A DNA stretch of 64,000 bases, from contig CAKMRJ010005523.1 in assembly GCA_928212115.1 (NCBI GenBank), positions 103,330,994 to 103,394,993 on the forward strand. Direction: 5' to 3'. Within the stretch, counting starts at the first letter, position 1. Every line of letters starts with the position of its first letter. Below are positions 49,180-61,399 of the stretch, in pieces. The translations under genes were made by a program, and so were the position numbers. This DNA is from Lactuca virosa. Lineage: Eukaryota; Streptophyta; Magnoliopsida; Asterales; Asteraceae. Below the pieces are notes generated by a model, which had not been told where the DNA came from, ran no database searches, and saw only the letters and a program-made list of their open reading frames with translations.

Positions 49180-50685
49180 TGTGAAAACCTGAAATTTCCA
49201 AGCTTGTTTAATCAATTAATCCTATCAGTGTTAGACTCATTTTGCTTCCAGTTATCACTGTTTGGAACGTGTTTTGAGTGTTCTAACCCTAGTACATGAA
49301 AGGAAAAAGAGATTGGAAATAGCAGTTTAAGTTCTTAACTGCCTGCAACTGTAAACCTCCTCAAAAAGGGAGTTTACGGTCAAGACCAATGAGTTTACGG
49401 TCATTGTAACCGTAAACCCATCTATATATATATAGAGGGTGATCACTTCAGCCATTCTTTTCCCTCTTTCAAGCCTTAGAACCGATTCTCTCTCAACAAG
49501 AATAAACTTTTGCTTCCAAATCTTCAAGAACAAGTAAGTAATTCCTTCTTTGTGTGTTAGATCCTTCCTAAATCCATGGTTCACTCTTGATTCATCCAAG
49601 GATTCCATCTTTTATCTAGATCATCAAAGATTCTCAAGAACACGGTTGTGTTTTGGACCGAAAACACCTTCCTTGCCTTCAAAACCGTAAGTACCTTCCT
49701 CCTTTACATCTATCTAGTTACAATCCTTCATTTTGGACTTAAGATCATCACTCTTTCCATGAACAAAAGAGTTTTCAGTCTATGAATCTTCATAGACCGT
49801 AAACCCTTATAAAGGGTGTTCTTATAGCCTTTACCCTTCCTAAGGCTAAGCAAGGTCCCTAGAATCCGATGCCTTTGAATGAAACCGTTGAAAACCATCA
49901 TTTTTGCAAGATTTGGTGAGTTTACAGTTGAATCTCCTTAGACCCTGAACTCCATGACCGTAAGGTCATTAGACCGTAAACACCTAAGACCGTAAAGACC
50001 TAAAACCGTGAACACTTGGACCATGAACTCCAATGGTCATACCTCTTTGACCGTAAACTCTATAGGGTGGCCATATACCCTAGTTATGCAATCATATATG
50101 ATTGTATCCCATAAATCTTAGAGTTTCCTGGCCAATAAGGGTGTTACCCCTCTTATTTAGTTGTCTATACACTAAATTCATACACATACATGTGTATACG
50201 ATTCTATTAGGATCATTGTGTGCTCAAGGTTACACCTGACACTCTGCAATCCTCTTCCAACCACACGTCAGAACCACTTACTGCAGGTGAGTTCATACCC
50301 CTTAATCAACTTTTGAAATGATTTTAAATGCTTTTATGGGGGGGGGGATACAAGTTGAAACATTCTAGTTATTATATCAATCACATGTGATTAATAACTA
50401 GAACAAACAGAAAGATTTTCTATTCCTTTCAAGCTGTTATCAAACTTATGGATTTCAAACACTTCAAAACATTTTATCAAACTCTTTTATGCTAAAACTC
50501 TTTATTAAACTCTTTTAAACTTATATATTGTCAAAATCGTGTTTATATAGATATAATTATATAAGTAAGGTTGAAAGGACTGAGGACTGATGGCTCACTT
50601 TATTTCCTGTTCCTTGTTTGGTTGTGGACTTAGAGTATTCGGTTGTCTGTCCGAGTGTTGTTTGAACCTTAGTTATATATTATGT

Positions 50686-50740
<55 letters not shown>

Positions 50741-51985
50741 TACAAAAACTTTTATTTCTATTCAATGCACAAACAGTTATTCAAACAACATTACTAGTAA
50801 ACTATAATACGTATAGTTTAAGGGATTACTACTTACTATTACTAGTACAATGAAACATACAAGAGTCTGTTCATTTATGAGTCGATACAAACTTACTATT
50901 ATGAGAAACTAAGGGAACATACTATTACGAGAAACAATACATACTATACACTATACGAGAGAACATACTATATACTAGTATAGAGAGAACATTACTATGC
51001 TACGACTTACTATACAAACACTAAGATACGATAATTTAAATGTGAAATACTACTTCATGATACAACAATACCTTGTTGTATCACTTAGTAACCAGAGTCT
51101 CCTGGAGGGAGAGCGGGCATTGTGTGTATAGATCTATACGGGACAGACACTCCCACACCCCTACTGCTAGCTACAGTCCCAGCCGGTAAGGCCAAGGGGT
51201 GACAAAATGTCACCTCACTATTTTATGACGCCAGAAGGTCGTCAAGTATTCAGCCGTCGATCAGCATGGTTACAAACTAATTCACATCTAAACCTTTAAT
51301 TAACAATTAAAGGCAATATGACTCACTAAGGAGTATGGTACATTTAATACGACCTTGAGTCTTCATTTTTATCATTTAATAGTCAGTAGTGTCACTGCTG
51401 AGGTAGAACATACTATTTTCCTAGTAGAGAATAGGAATGATTGGGAGAAAACATACTTTTGCACAGTAATAAAGTACTACTATATGTTTCCTTCTATTAC
51501 AAATACATATACAAACATTACATTTTTATACAAGAACAAACATGTAAAACAGTCGGGCCTCGGGTAGAAGGCTACATTATTTATAAGCAGGAAATATAGG
51601 ATTTTCTGGGAAAACTTTACAAACTTTTCAAGGTTTTAATACAAACATATTGTGGCTTTTAACTACTAAATGACACTAAATACTTATGAACTCACCAGCA
51701 TTTTATGCTGATACTCTCTTTCAAAATAACTTGTATTCTCAGGAAACCAGTAAGACAGGTACACCCATGCAGCTTTTGAAGGATGGAGTGGGTCCAAGAC
51801 TCGTCTTTATTTTGTTTATACATTTTTGGTGTCATTTAAACCTTACTAAAGAGCACACATGTATTTCATTATTCTATTAATGCAATGGATGTTGTTGCTT
51901 GTTTACTATTATGCATTGTTATGATACTGTACATGACGTTCTCCGCCCCATAACGTTTCCGCCGTTCCGGTTGTGGGGTGTGACA
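49180..51985 (+). repeat. Tekay-2 5' LTR
   Basis: TTTACGGT half-sites at about 49373 and 49394, the latter pairing with ACCGTAAAC at 49409-49417 as a 9 bp-stem hairpin. TATA-like CTATATATATATAG at 49422-49435. Further ACCGTAAAC words recur downstream (49797, 49973, 49990, 50050 region). A G-run at ~50339 and a (TA)n run at 50690-50738. Confidence 0.95.
50690..50738. repeat. (TA)n microsatellite in 5' LTR
   Basis: The matching site in the 3' LTR (59859-59979) is much longer and interrupted, so it expanded after insertion or during copying. Confidence 0.95.
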
Positions 51986-51988
51986 TAT

Positions 51989-52000
51989 TGGTATTAGAGC
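51989..52000 (+). other. Primer binding site of Tekay-2, one mismatch
   Basis: TGGTATTAGAGC, differing from the usual TGGTATCAGAGC (present intact in Tekay-1) by one C-to-T change. Confidence 0.85.
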
Positions 52001-52702
52001 ATTGTTTATAGTGAATCGAGTATATCAACCCATAAAAGATACACCAACTATAAACGCAACGGGATTAATATACTCTAACCAAGAGTTTATACTTTTAAAT
52101 AATAAAATATTTAACTAAGTATACATACCTGCATTCATACTAAAATCAATGTCATTAGGACATAACAAAAGTATTACGATTGTTGAAAAACACAATTAGG
52201 CTTAGATACATATAGTCAAATCTAGGGAGATATAGCCTAATAAACTATATTTTCCGAGGAGTGACTAGCATGTGCCTAAGAATGGTTGTGTTGTTGCAAC
52301 AAGTCTAAAAACTTACCAATACTACTACAACGAGAACATTAGAACAGAACATAAACCTAAAATACTATAGGAGTATTTTGTGTTACTATAATTACTCATT
52401 TGAGAACTAAAAAGGTCTTTACTAGTAGGTCAATAGTTGCTAAGTGGATACACTAAGGTTATATGTGACTGAAGTGTCATAGACTTAGAATCTGTGATCT
52501 TTGCTTTACTTCTTGTTCCTTGTTTGGTTGTGGATTTAGAGTTAGGGTCACTTATTCGAAGGTCTATCCTGCTTTGATTCCATGTAACTGGTACACACTA
52601 TGCAAGTATTGAAGTAACTAGTAAGGATCATCTTATAATTATCTTAGGTAATATGCCTATTAGATTTAAGATTCTTATACCCCTTTTTCTCGTGTAGATA
52701 TC

Positions 52703-53331
52703 ATGGCTGGATTCCATCCACCCGACGACCCGTACTTCCGAAATCAAGGCAATGCTGGATGGCTTGAAGCAGAGCCAGAAGATGATCATCCAATCCCTTT
52801 GGATGATCACCTCGCAGAAGGCTTTTCGGATGGTTCCGACTCCGAACCAGAAGTCAATAACCTACCCCAAGAGGTTCAAGTCCCAAATCTAAACCCCCGA
52901 CCAGCATTTCAAGGCCCCACACCCCTGTGGGCGACAACCTTGACCGATGGAGTCATGAACAGGGTCAACCTCTACCCTACAATGGAGACAGAAGCTTTTA
53001 CAATATAAGCAAGGGAGGATCAGCTGATCGAGTCCTGCCCATTATGGTCCGCAGGATTGCTCGGAATGTGGAGCAAGGTCGAGCAGCCATCGACTGAGTC
53101 AGGGAAATTGATGACAACTCTGGCGTTAACACGGTCCGCATTCGCCAACTCGAAGAGGCTATGGAAAGGACTAGGAGAACCAATGAGGCTCTGCAACAAC
53201 AACTAGCTGCATCCCGAGCTGAAGTCATGGAACTCCGAGTGCGTCAGAGGGCGCATGAGCGACATCTTCAAGAAGTTGTATGCCAACTGGCAGATCTAAG
53301 GGTTCGCCCGAGGGATACCCGTCGCCGGTAG
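52703..53331 (+). pseudogene. Tekay-2 extra ORF upstream of gag (acidic plus coiled coil)
   Basis: ATG 52703 opens MAGFHPPDDPYFRNQG with a very acidic N-terminal third (EAEPEDDHPIPLDDH, DGSDSEPE). This frame stops at 53006-53008. In another frame the reading continues with RRIARNVEQGRAAID, a stop, then a likely coiled coil, EEAMERTRRTNEALQQQLAA, AEVMELRVRQRAHERHLQ, ending in Arg-rich RPRDTRRR and TAG 53329-53331. About 210 codons if read through one frameshift and two stops. It precedes gag by ~390 bp. Tekay-1 lacks nearly all of it: its leader jumps from the equivalent of ~52697 to ~53300. I do not recognise a known family; the role is unknown. Confidence 0.6.
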
Positions 53332-53724
53332 AAGATGTTGACTCATCATTTCTTTTGGTTTAAGGAATAGCCTTTCTTATCTATACTCTATGAAGCACTT
53401 GTCTGTAAAATATTCCTATCTTTCAAGTAGTTTAACTAGACTTCTAAGCTGTCAAAATTTTCCCTATATGGTTTGATGTAAGACCTACTATTAGGTCATT
53501 TTTCCCGAACTCATTTACGTCATTAATACCAGTAATATTGGCAGTTATCTAATCTATTGGAAAGTCTTTACTCTTGCGTTTCCCTATTCTATTGTGGTGT
53601 CTCTATTTCAAACATGCACTCCTTCTAATGGTTGGGCTATGGCGATTTAGTCCATGGATCACTCTCATCATACATACAACTGATTCTTACTATTATCACC
53701 ATCTCTATGAATTTTCAGTAAAAG

Positions 53725-56700
53725 ATGTCGCCCCGCAAGCGTCCGACCAGAGGTACGCCTGTAAATCAAACTCCACCACCACCACCTCCTCCGCAGTTCG
53801 ATGCGGTGATGTTTCAGGCTGCTGTGACCGCATCTGTGGCCGCAACTATGACTCAAGTAAATTCTGGTGGTGCCAGTGGAGCTAGAAAGGGCACCAACTC
53901 TAACCATTGTGAAAGCCAACCACGTACATGGGAGTGTACCTATAAAGACTTCATCAGCTCCAAACCAGTGTTCTTCAACGGAACCGGAGGGATCATTGCG
54001 CTGTCCCAATGGATCGAAAGAACATAAGCAATCTTTGAGATGTGCTCTTGTCCTGAAGGAAGCAAGATAAAAGTTTCTGCCTACACCTTCACTGAAAGGG
54101 CCCTGACATGGTGGAATGGCCATGTCAAATCACTCTCACTGGTAGCAGCTAACGCTATGGGCTGGGAGACGCTGAAGGATCTAATGGCAAAGGAATACTG
54201 CCCCAGGGGCGAAGTTCAAAAACTCGAAGAGGAACTGTGGAACCTTAAGATGAAGGGTTCCGACATAGTGGCTTGTACATCCAGATTCAGCGACCTAGTG
54301 ACTCTGTGTCCCAACATGGTCCCCACCGAAAGCAAGAAAGTCGAGAGATACATCTGGGGCTTGGTACCCCCGTATCGAGGGAACGTTTTAGCATCGAACC
54401 CCTCAACCTTTGATAGTGCCAAGCAATTGGCCCAAAGGCTTATCGATCACGAAGTTCCTTCTCCTCCAACAACAAGTAGAACTACTGTCTCAGCACCAAC
54501 CAAAGCGGCCGATAACAAGAGGAAGCGCTGGGACCGAAAGAAGGGCAAGTCAGCTCAACCTTCTTCCATGAACCAACAAGTTGTGGCTGTCCATGCTGTG
54601 ACAACTCCTGCTGCCCCTATACCAGCAAAACCCTATGCAGGGAGTCTACCCAAGTGCACTAAGTGCAATTTCCATCACAACGGCCCCTGCCGGGAAATGC
54701 ACTGCACCAATTGCGACCGGAAGGGCCATATTGTCCGGTTTTGCAAGGCACCACCAAGACCCATCACCCAGGTCCCTGGCACGGGAGTGAGCCAGGCCTG
54801 CTACGGGTGTGGAGAGACAGGGCACTTCAAAAGAAACTGCCCTAAAGCTGGGAATGCAGGTGGAGCGGGGAGACTACTTGTTATTGGTCACAATGAAGCT
54901 GTGGCAGACCCCACGGTGGTCACGGGTACGTTTCTCCTCAATAACTCATATACATGCATCCTATTTGATAGTGGGGCAGAAAGGAGCTTCGTGAACCAAA
55001 AATTTAAACACTTACTTAATCAAGCACCGTAAACACTAAAAGAAACCTTCGTCATAGAAATGGCTAACGAAAAGACAGAGAGTTCTAGCGAAATTTACAT
55101 AGGTTGTACCCTCACGCTAGACAATCATTCATTTCCAATCGACCTTATACCCGTGGCAATCAAGAGTTTCGACGTCATTGTGGGCATGGAATGGTTGAGT
55201 CTCCATCGTACCGATATTCTGTGTTTTGAGAAGGCAGTCCGTTTAAACCTACCGAATAATGAAACCTTGTTGATCAACCGGGACAAACCCAGTGCGAGCC
55301 TCTGAATCATCTCGAGCATGCAAGCCTAGAAGTACCTACGAAAGGAATATCGTGCATTCCTTGCTCATATAGTCGATGTAAACCAAGAAACCAAAAACCT
55401 AAAAGACCTTGCCGTAGTACGCGACTTCCCCGATGTCTTTGCAGAAGAACTACCAGGGTTATGTCCGCAACGCCAAGTCGACTTCAGAATCGACCTAGTG
55501 CCAGGAGCTACCCCAGTAGCCAAGTCGCCCTATCGTCTAGCACCGACAGAAATGCAGGAACTATCCGGCCAACTTAACGAACTGCTCAGCAAGGGCTTTA
55601 TCAGACCAAGATTCTCACCATGGGGAGCACCAGTCTTATTCGTAAAGAAGAAGGATAGATCGTTCCGTATGTGCATCGACTACAGGGAACTCAACAAACT
55701 TACGGTCAAAAATCGTTACCCTCTTCCTCGCATATATGATTTATTCGACCAACTTCAAGGGGCGAGCTACTTTTCAAAGATAGATCTGAGGTCCGGGTAT
55801 CATCGGTTACGAGTGCTAGAGGAGGATGTTCCGAAGACAGCCTTCCGAACTCGTTACGGACACTACGAGTTCGTGGTGATGCCATTCGGATTGACCAATG
55901 CGCCCGCAGTATTCATGGACTTAATGAATAGGGTATGCCGTCCTTACTTAGATCAGTTCGTCATCGTCTTCATCGATGACATACTTGTCTACTCTCGAAG
56001 TAAGGAGGAACATAGTGATCATCTACGACAAGTCCTAGGAACCTTACGATCAGAGAAGCTCTATGCGAAGTTCTCTAAGTGTGAATTTTGGATCCGAAGA
56101 GTCGAATTCTTAGGTCACGTGGTTAGCGAAGAAGGAATCCACGTGGACCCTTCCAAAATTAAAGCCATCGAGAACTGGTCAGCTCCGAAGACGCCTACAG
56201 AAATTCGTCAATTTCTAGGCCTCGCTGGCTACTACCGCAGATTCATACAGAACTTCTCTCGAATTGCGAAGCCTCTTATGACATTGACCCAAAAGGGTGT
56301 GGCCTTTGACTGGGAAGAGAAACAAGAGAACGCGTTTCAAACGCTGAAGCGAGCCTTATGCACCGCACCGATACTATCCCTCCCCGAAGGGATAGAAGAC
56401 TTCGTAGTTTACTGCGATGCATCCAACCAGGGGCTCGGCTGTGTTCTGATGCAACAAGGTAAAGTCATCGCCTATGCCTCAAGACAGCTGAAGACACACG
56501 AGGTCAACTACACCACACACGATCTTGAACTAGGAGCAGTTGTGTTTGCTCTGAAGATCTGGAGACACTATCTGTATGGTACGAAAAGCACTATCTTTAC
56601 ATACCACAAAATCTTACAACACATATTCGACCAGAAGGAGCTCAACATGAGACAACGACGGTGGGTCGAACTACTCAATGACTACGAATGCGGAATTCGT

Positions 56701-58251
56701 TATCATCCGGGTAAAGCCAACGTAGTAGCAGACGCCCTGAGTCGGAAAGAATATTCTGGTCGAAGAGTTAAATCATTGACCATGACTATCCATTCGTACC
56801 TGTCCGTGCAAATCAAAGAGGCTCAACTCGAGGCCTTGAAACCTGAAAATGTGGCGGGTGAATCCCTGAGAGGGATGGATAAGAACTTGGAAGTCAAGGG
56901 TGGCGGAGCCTTATATCTCATGGACCGGATCTGGACACCGAAACATGGTGGCTTCAGAGACTTGGTCATGACCGAAGCACACAACACTCGATATTCCATC
57001 CACCCAGGTTCAGATAAGATGTATCTGGATCTTAAAACGTTATACTGGTGGCCTAACATGAAAGCAGAGATTGCTACCTTCGTAAGTAAATGCCTTACTT
57101 GCGCCAAGGTCAAGGTCGAATACCAGAAACCATCAGGTCTACTTCAGCAACCGGAGATACCTGAATGGAAGTGGGAGCGGATAACTATGGACTTCATAAC
57201 CAAGTTACCCAAGACAACGGGTGGACTTGATACCATTTGGGTCATCGTCGATAGATTGACCAAATCTGCACACTTCCTGCCTATCAAGGAAACTGACAAG
57301 ATGGAGAAGCTCACAAGAACATACATTCGGGAGATAGTACGACTGCATGGTGTTCCTATATCCATTATCTCCGATAGAGATAGTAGATTCACTTCGAGAT
57401 TCTGGCAGTCGCTACAAAACTCCTTAGGAACGAGGCTGGACATGAGTACAACCTACCATCCGCAGACCGACGGACAAAGTGAGAGGACTATCCAAACCTT
57501 GGAAGATATGTTACGATCCTGTGTAATGGACTTTGGAAAGGCATGGGATAATCATTTACCCCTTGTCGAATTTTCCTACAACAACAGTTATCACACGAGC
57601 ATAAAGGCTGCTCCATTTGAAGCCCTCTATGGCCGGAAGTGCAGATCCCCTCTGTGTTGGGCTAAGGTGGGTGACACACAGTTAGCTAAAGGACAAGTTC
57701 CTGCCAGCACTCTCACAGGTCCGGAGATCATTCGGGAAACAACAGAGAAGATCGTTCAGATTCGTGAACGATTAAAAGCCTCTAGAGACCGACAGAAAAG
57801 CTACGCTGACAAACGAAGAAAACCTTTGGAATTCCAGGTGGGAGACCGAGTCCTTTTGAAAGTCTCACCCTAGAAGGGCATGATACGCTTCAGAAAGCGT
57901 GGAAAGCTCAATCCAAGGTACATAGGGCCTTTTGATATTCTCGCTAGAATCGGCCCTGTAGCTTACAAACTAAATCTACCCCGCGAACTCAACAACATAC
58001 ATTCTACCTTGCACGTCTCGAACTTCAAAAAGTGTCTATCCGACGAGACTCTTGTTATCCCACTCGACGAGATCGAGATGAGCCTTAATTTCGTGGAAGA
58101 ACCTGTAGAGATCATGAACCGAGAGGTCAAATGAACGAAGCAAAGTCGTATCCCGGTAGTGAAGGTTCGCTGGAATGCCATGAGAGGACCTAAATTCACT
58201 TGGGAGATAGAGGATCAAATGAGACTTAAATAGCCTCATCTTTTTACTTAG
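53725..58251 (+). pseudogene. Tekay-2 gag-pol, one frame with seven stops
   Basis: A single frame of ~1509 codons without a frameshift. Gag: MSPRKRPTRG; capsid with LTWWNGHVKSL; three knuckles (CTKCNFHHNGPC, CTNCDRKGHIVRFC, CYGCGETGHFKRNC). Protease: LFDSGAERSFV (54961 on). RT: KKDRSFRMCIDYRELN and the catalytic FIDD at 55969-55980. RNase H: CDASNQGLG and the Glu of HDLELGAVVF, but the usual TDHK Asp is Tyr (56602-56604). Integrase: HHCC finger intact (EAH..IHPG..CLTC), catalytic Asp 57190, Asp 57373, Glu 57481. Then RYIGPFDI and a chromodomain-like tail. Stops: 54025, 55030, 55303, 55327, 57871, 58132 and 58231 (first bases). The stops plus the RNase H change make it inactive. Order and tail fit Tekay/Del chromoviruses. 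Confidence 0.92.
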
Positions 58252-58560
58252 TTATTTGTAATAACTTAGTTGCTTAAACTCTAATTTCGGGACAAAATTC
58301 CCTCTACCGGGGGGATGATGTGACAACCTGAAATTTCCAAGCTTGTTTAATCAATTAACCCTATCAGTGTTAGACTCATTTTGCTTCCAGTTATCACTGT
58401 TTGGAACCCGCTTTGAGTGTTCTAACCCTAGTACATCAAAGGAAAAAGAGATTGGAAATAGCAGTTTAAGTTCTTAACTGTCTGCAACCGTAAACCTCGT
58501 CAAAAGGGGAGTTTACGGTCAAGACCAATGAGTTTACGGTCATGGTGACCGTAAAGACAT

Positions 58561-58563
<3 letters not shown>

Positions 58564-58608
<45 letters not shown>

Positions 58609-58637
58609 TATATATATATATCTATATATATATAAGG
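58564..58637. repeat. (TA)n expansion at the LTR TATA position
   Basis: Interrupted TA run where the 5' LTR has only 14 bp. It changes the spacing between the ACCGTAAAC/TTTACGGT words and the transcribed region. Confidence 0.9.
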
Positions 58638-59858
58638 GTGATCACTTCAGCCATTCTTTTCCCTCTTTCAAGCCTTAGAACCGATTCTCTCTCAAAAGCA
58701 TAAACTTTTGCTTCCAAATCTTCAAGAACAAGTAAGTAATTTCTTCTTTGTGTGTTAGATCCTTCCTAAATCCATGTTTCAATCTTTATTCATCCAAGGA
58801 TTCCATCTTTTATCTAGATCATCAAAGATTCTCAAGAACACGGTTGTGTTTTGGACCGAAAACACCTTCCTTGCCTTCAAAACCGTAAGTACCTTCCTCC
58901 TTTACATCTATCTAGTTACAATCCTTCATTTTGGACTTAAGATCATCACTCTTTACATGAACAAAAGAGTTTACAGTCTATGAATCTTCATAGACCGTAA
59001 ACCCTTATAAAGGGTGTTCTTATAGCCTTTACCCTTCATAAGGCTAAGCAAGGTCCCTAGAATCTGATGCCTTTGAATGAAGCCCTTCAAAACCATCATT
59101 TTTGCAAGATTTGGTGAGTTTATGGTTGAATCTCCTTAGACCCTGAACTCCATGACCGTAAGGTCATTAGACCGTAAACACCTAAGACAGTGAACACTTG
59201 GACTGTGAACTCCAATGGTCATACCTCTTTGACCGTAAACTCTATAGGGTGGCCATATACCCTTGTTATGCAATCATATGTGATTGTATCCCATAAATCT
59301 TAGAGTTTCCTGGCCAATAAAGGTGTTACCCCTCTTATTTAGTTGTATATACACTAAATTCATACACAAAAATGTCTATATGTGTCTATTAGGATCATTG
59401 TGTGCTCAAGGTTACACCTGACACTCTGCAATCCTCTTCCAACCACAGGTCAGAACCACTTATTGTAGGTGAGTTCATACCCCTTAATTAACCTTTGAAA
59501 TGATTTTAAATTCTTTTATGGGGGGGGGGGATACAAGTTGAAACATTCTAGTTATTATATCAATCACATGTGATTAATAACTAGAACAAACAGAAAGATT
59601 TTCAATTGCTTTCAAGTTGTTATCAAGCTTATGGATTTCAAACACTTCAAAACATTTTATCAAACTCTTTTATGCTAAAACTCTTTATTAAACTCTTTTA
59701 AACTTATATATTGTTAAAATCGTGTTTATATAGATATAGTTATATAAGTAAGGTTGAAAGGACTTAGGACTGATGGCTCACTTTATTTCCTGTTCCTTGT
59801 TTGGTTGTGGACTTAGAGTATTCGGTTGTCTGTCCGAGTGTCGTTTGAACCTTAGTCA

Positions 59859-59913
59859 TATATTATATAGATATATATATATATATTATATATATATATA
59901 TACACATATATAT

Positions 59914-59966
<53 letters not shown>

Positions 59967-59979
59967 TATATATATATAG
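59859..59979. repeat. (TA)n array in 3' LTR
   Basis: About 120 bp of interrupted TA, against ~50 bp in the 5' LTR. Confidence 0.9.
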
Positions 59980-61348
59980 ATACAAAAACTTTTATTTCTA
60001 TTCAATGCGCAAATAGTTATTCAAACAACATTACTAGTAAACTATAATAGGTATAGTTTAAGGGATTACTACTCATTATTACTAGTACAATGAAACATAC
60101 AAGAGTCTGTTCATTTATGAGTCGATACAAACTTACTATTATGAGAAACTAAGGGAACATACTATTACGAGAAACAATACATAGTATACACTATACGTGA
60201 GAACATACTATATACTAGTACAGAGAGAACATTACTACGCTACGACTTACTATAAAACACTAAGATAGGATAATTTAAATGTGAAATACTACTTCATGAT
60301 ACAACAATACATTGTTGTATCACTTTGTAACCAGAGTCTCCTGGAGGGAGAGCAGACATCGTGTGTATAGATCTATATGGGACAGACACTCCCACACCCC
60401 GACTGCTAGCTACAGTCCCAGCCGGTATGGCCAAGGGGTGACAAAATGTCACCTCACTATTTTATGACGCCAGAAGGTCATCAAGTATTCAGCCGTCGAT
60501 CAGCATGGTTACAAACTAATTCACATCTAAACCTTTAATTAACAATTAAAGGCAATAGGACTCACTAAGGAGTATGGTACATTTAATACGACCTTGAGTC
60601 TTCATTTTTATCATTTAATAGTCAGTAGTGTCACTGCTGAGGTAGAACATACTATTTTCCTAGTAGAGAATAGGAATGATTGGGAGAAAACATACTTTTA
60701 CATAGTAATAATGTACTACTATATTTTTCCTTCTATTACAAATACATATACAAACATTACATTTTTATACAAGAACAAACATGTAAAACAGTCGGGCCTC
60801 GGGTAGAAGACTACATTATTTATAAGTAGCAAATATAGGATTTTCTGGGAAAACTTTACAAACTTTTCAAGGTTTTAATGCAAACATATTGTGGCTTTTA
60901 ACTACTAAATGACACTAAATACTTATAAACTCACCAACATTTTATGCTGATACTTTCTTTCAAAATAACTTGTATTCTCAGGAAACCAGTAAGACATGTA
61001 CACCCATGCAGCTTTTGAAGGACGGAGTGGATCCAAGACTCGTCTTTATTTTGTTTATACATTTTTGGTGTGATTTAAACCTTACAAAAGAACACACATG
61101 TATTTAATTATTCTATTAATGCAATGGATGTTGTTGCTTGTTTACTATTATGCATTGTTATGATACTGTACATGACGTCCTTCGCCCCAGAACGTTTCCG
61201 CCGTTCCGGTTTTGGGGTGTGACATACATACACTTCAAAAAATATAAATGTATTTAAAAATGTACTTTAACATTTAAAAACATACTTTTTTTTCCTTTAT
61301 AAATATATTTATGCTATTAAAAATGTATCTATACACTCACAAAAAGAA

Positions 61349-61350
<2 letters not shown>

Positions 61351-61390
<40 letters not shown>
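61351..61390. repeat. (TAA)n microsatellite
   Basis: About 13 units, just before the solo LTR target site. Confidence 0.95.
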
Positions 61391-61399
61391 CAAAATAAT

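Larger units (their letters stand above)
49180..61224 (+). mobile_element. Tekay-2: complete Ty3/gypsy chromovirus-type element
   Basis: 12,045 bp. LTRs 49180-51985 (2806 bp) and 58319-61224 (2906 bp), TGTGA...GTGTGACA. The length difference is mostly from TA-repeat expansion, otherwise about 1-2% different by eye. Perfect TSD TACAT (49175-49179 and 61225-61229). A PBS-like TGGTATTAGAGC follows the 5' LTR and a polypurine tract CCGGGGGGATGA precedes the 3' LTR. The interior codes for an upstream coiled-coil ORF, then gag, protease, RT, RNase H, integrase and a chromodomain-like tail, in Ty3/gypsy order. The tail suggests the Tekay/Del clade. All ORFs are interrupted, so it is not autonomous now. 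Confidence 0.95.
58319..61224 (+). repeat. Tekay-2 3' LTR
   Basis: Starts TGTGACAACCTGAAATTTCC, ends GGGGTGTGACA. The promoter-proximal TA stretch (58564-58637) replaces the short TATA run of the 5' LTR, and a second TA array at 59859-59979 is expanded. Confidence 0.95.

Noticed and set aside
56823..57443. Antisense frames over Tekay-2 pol
   Set aside because: Shadows of the integrase-coding strand.
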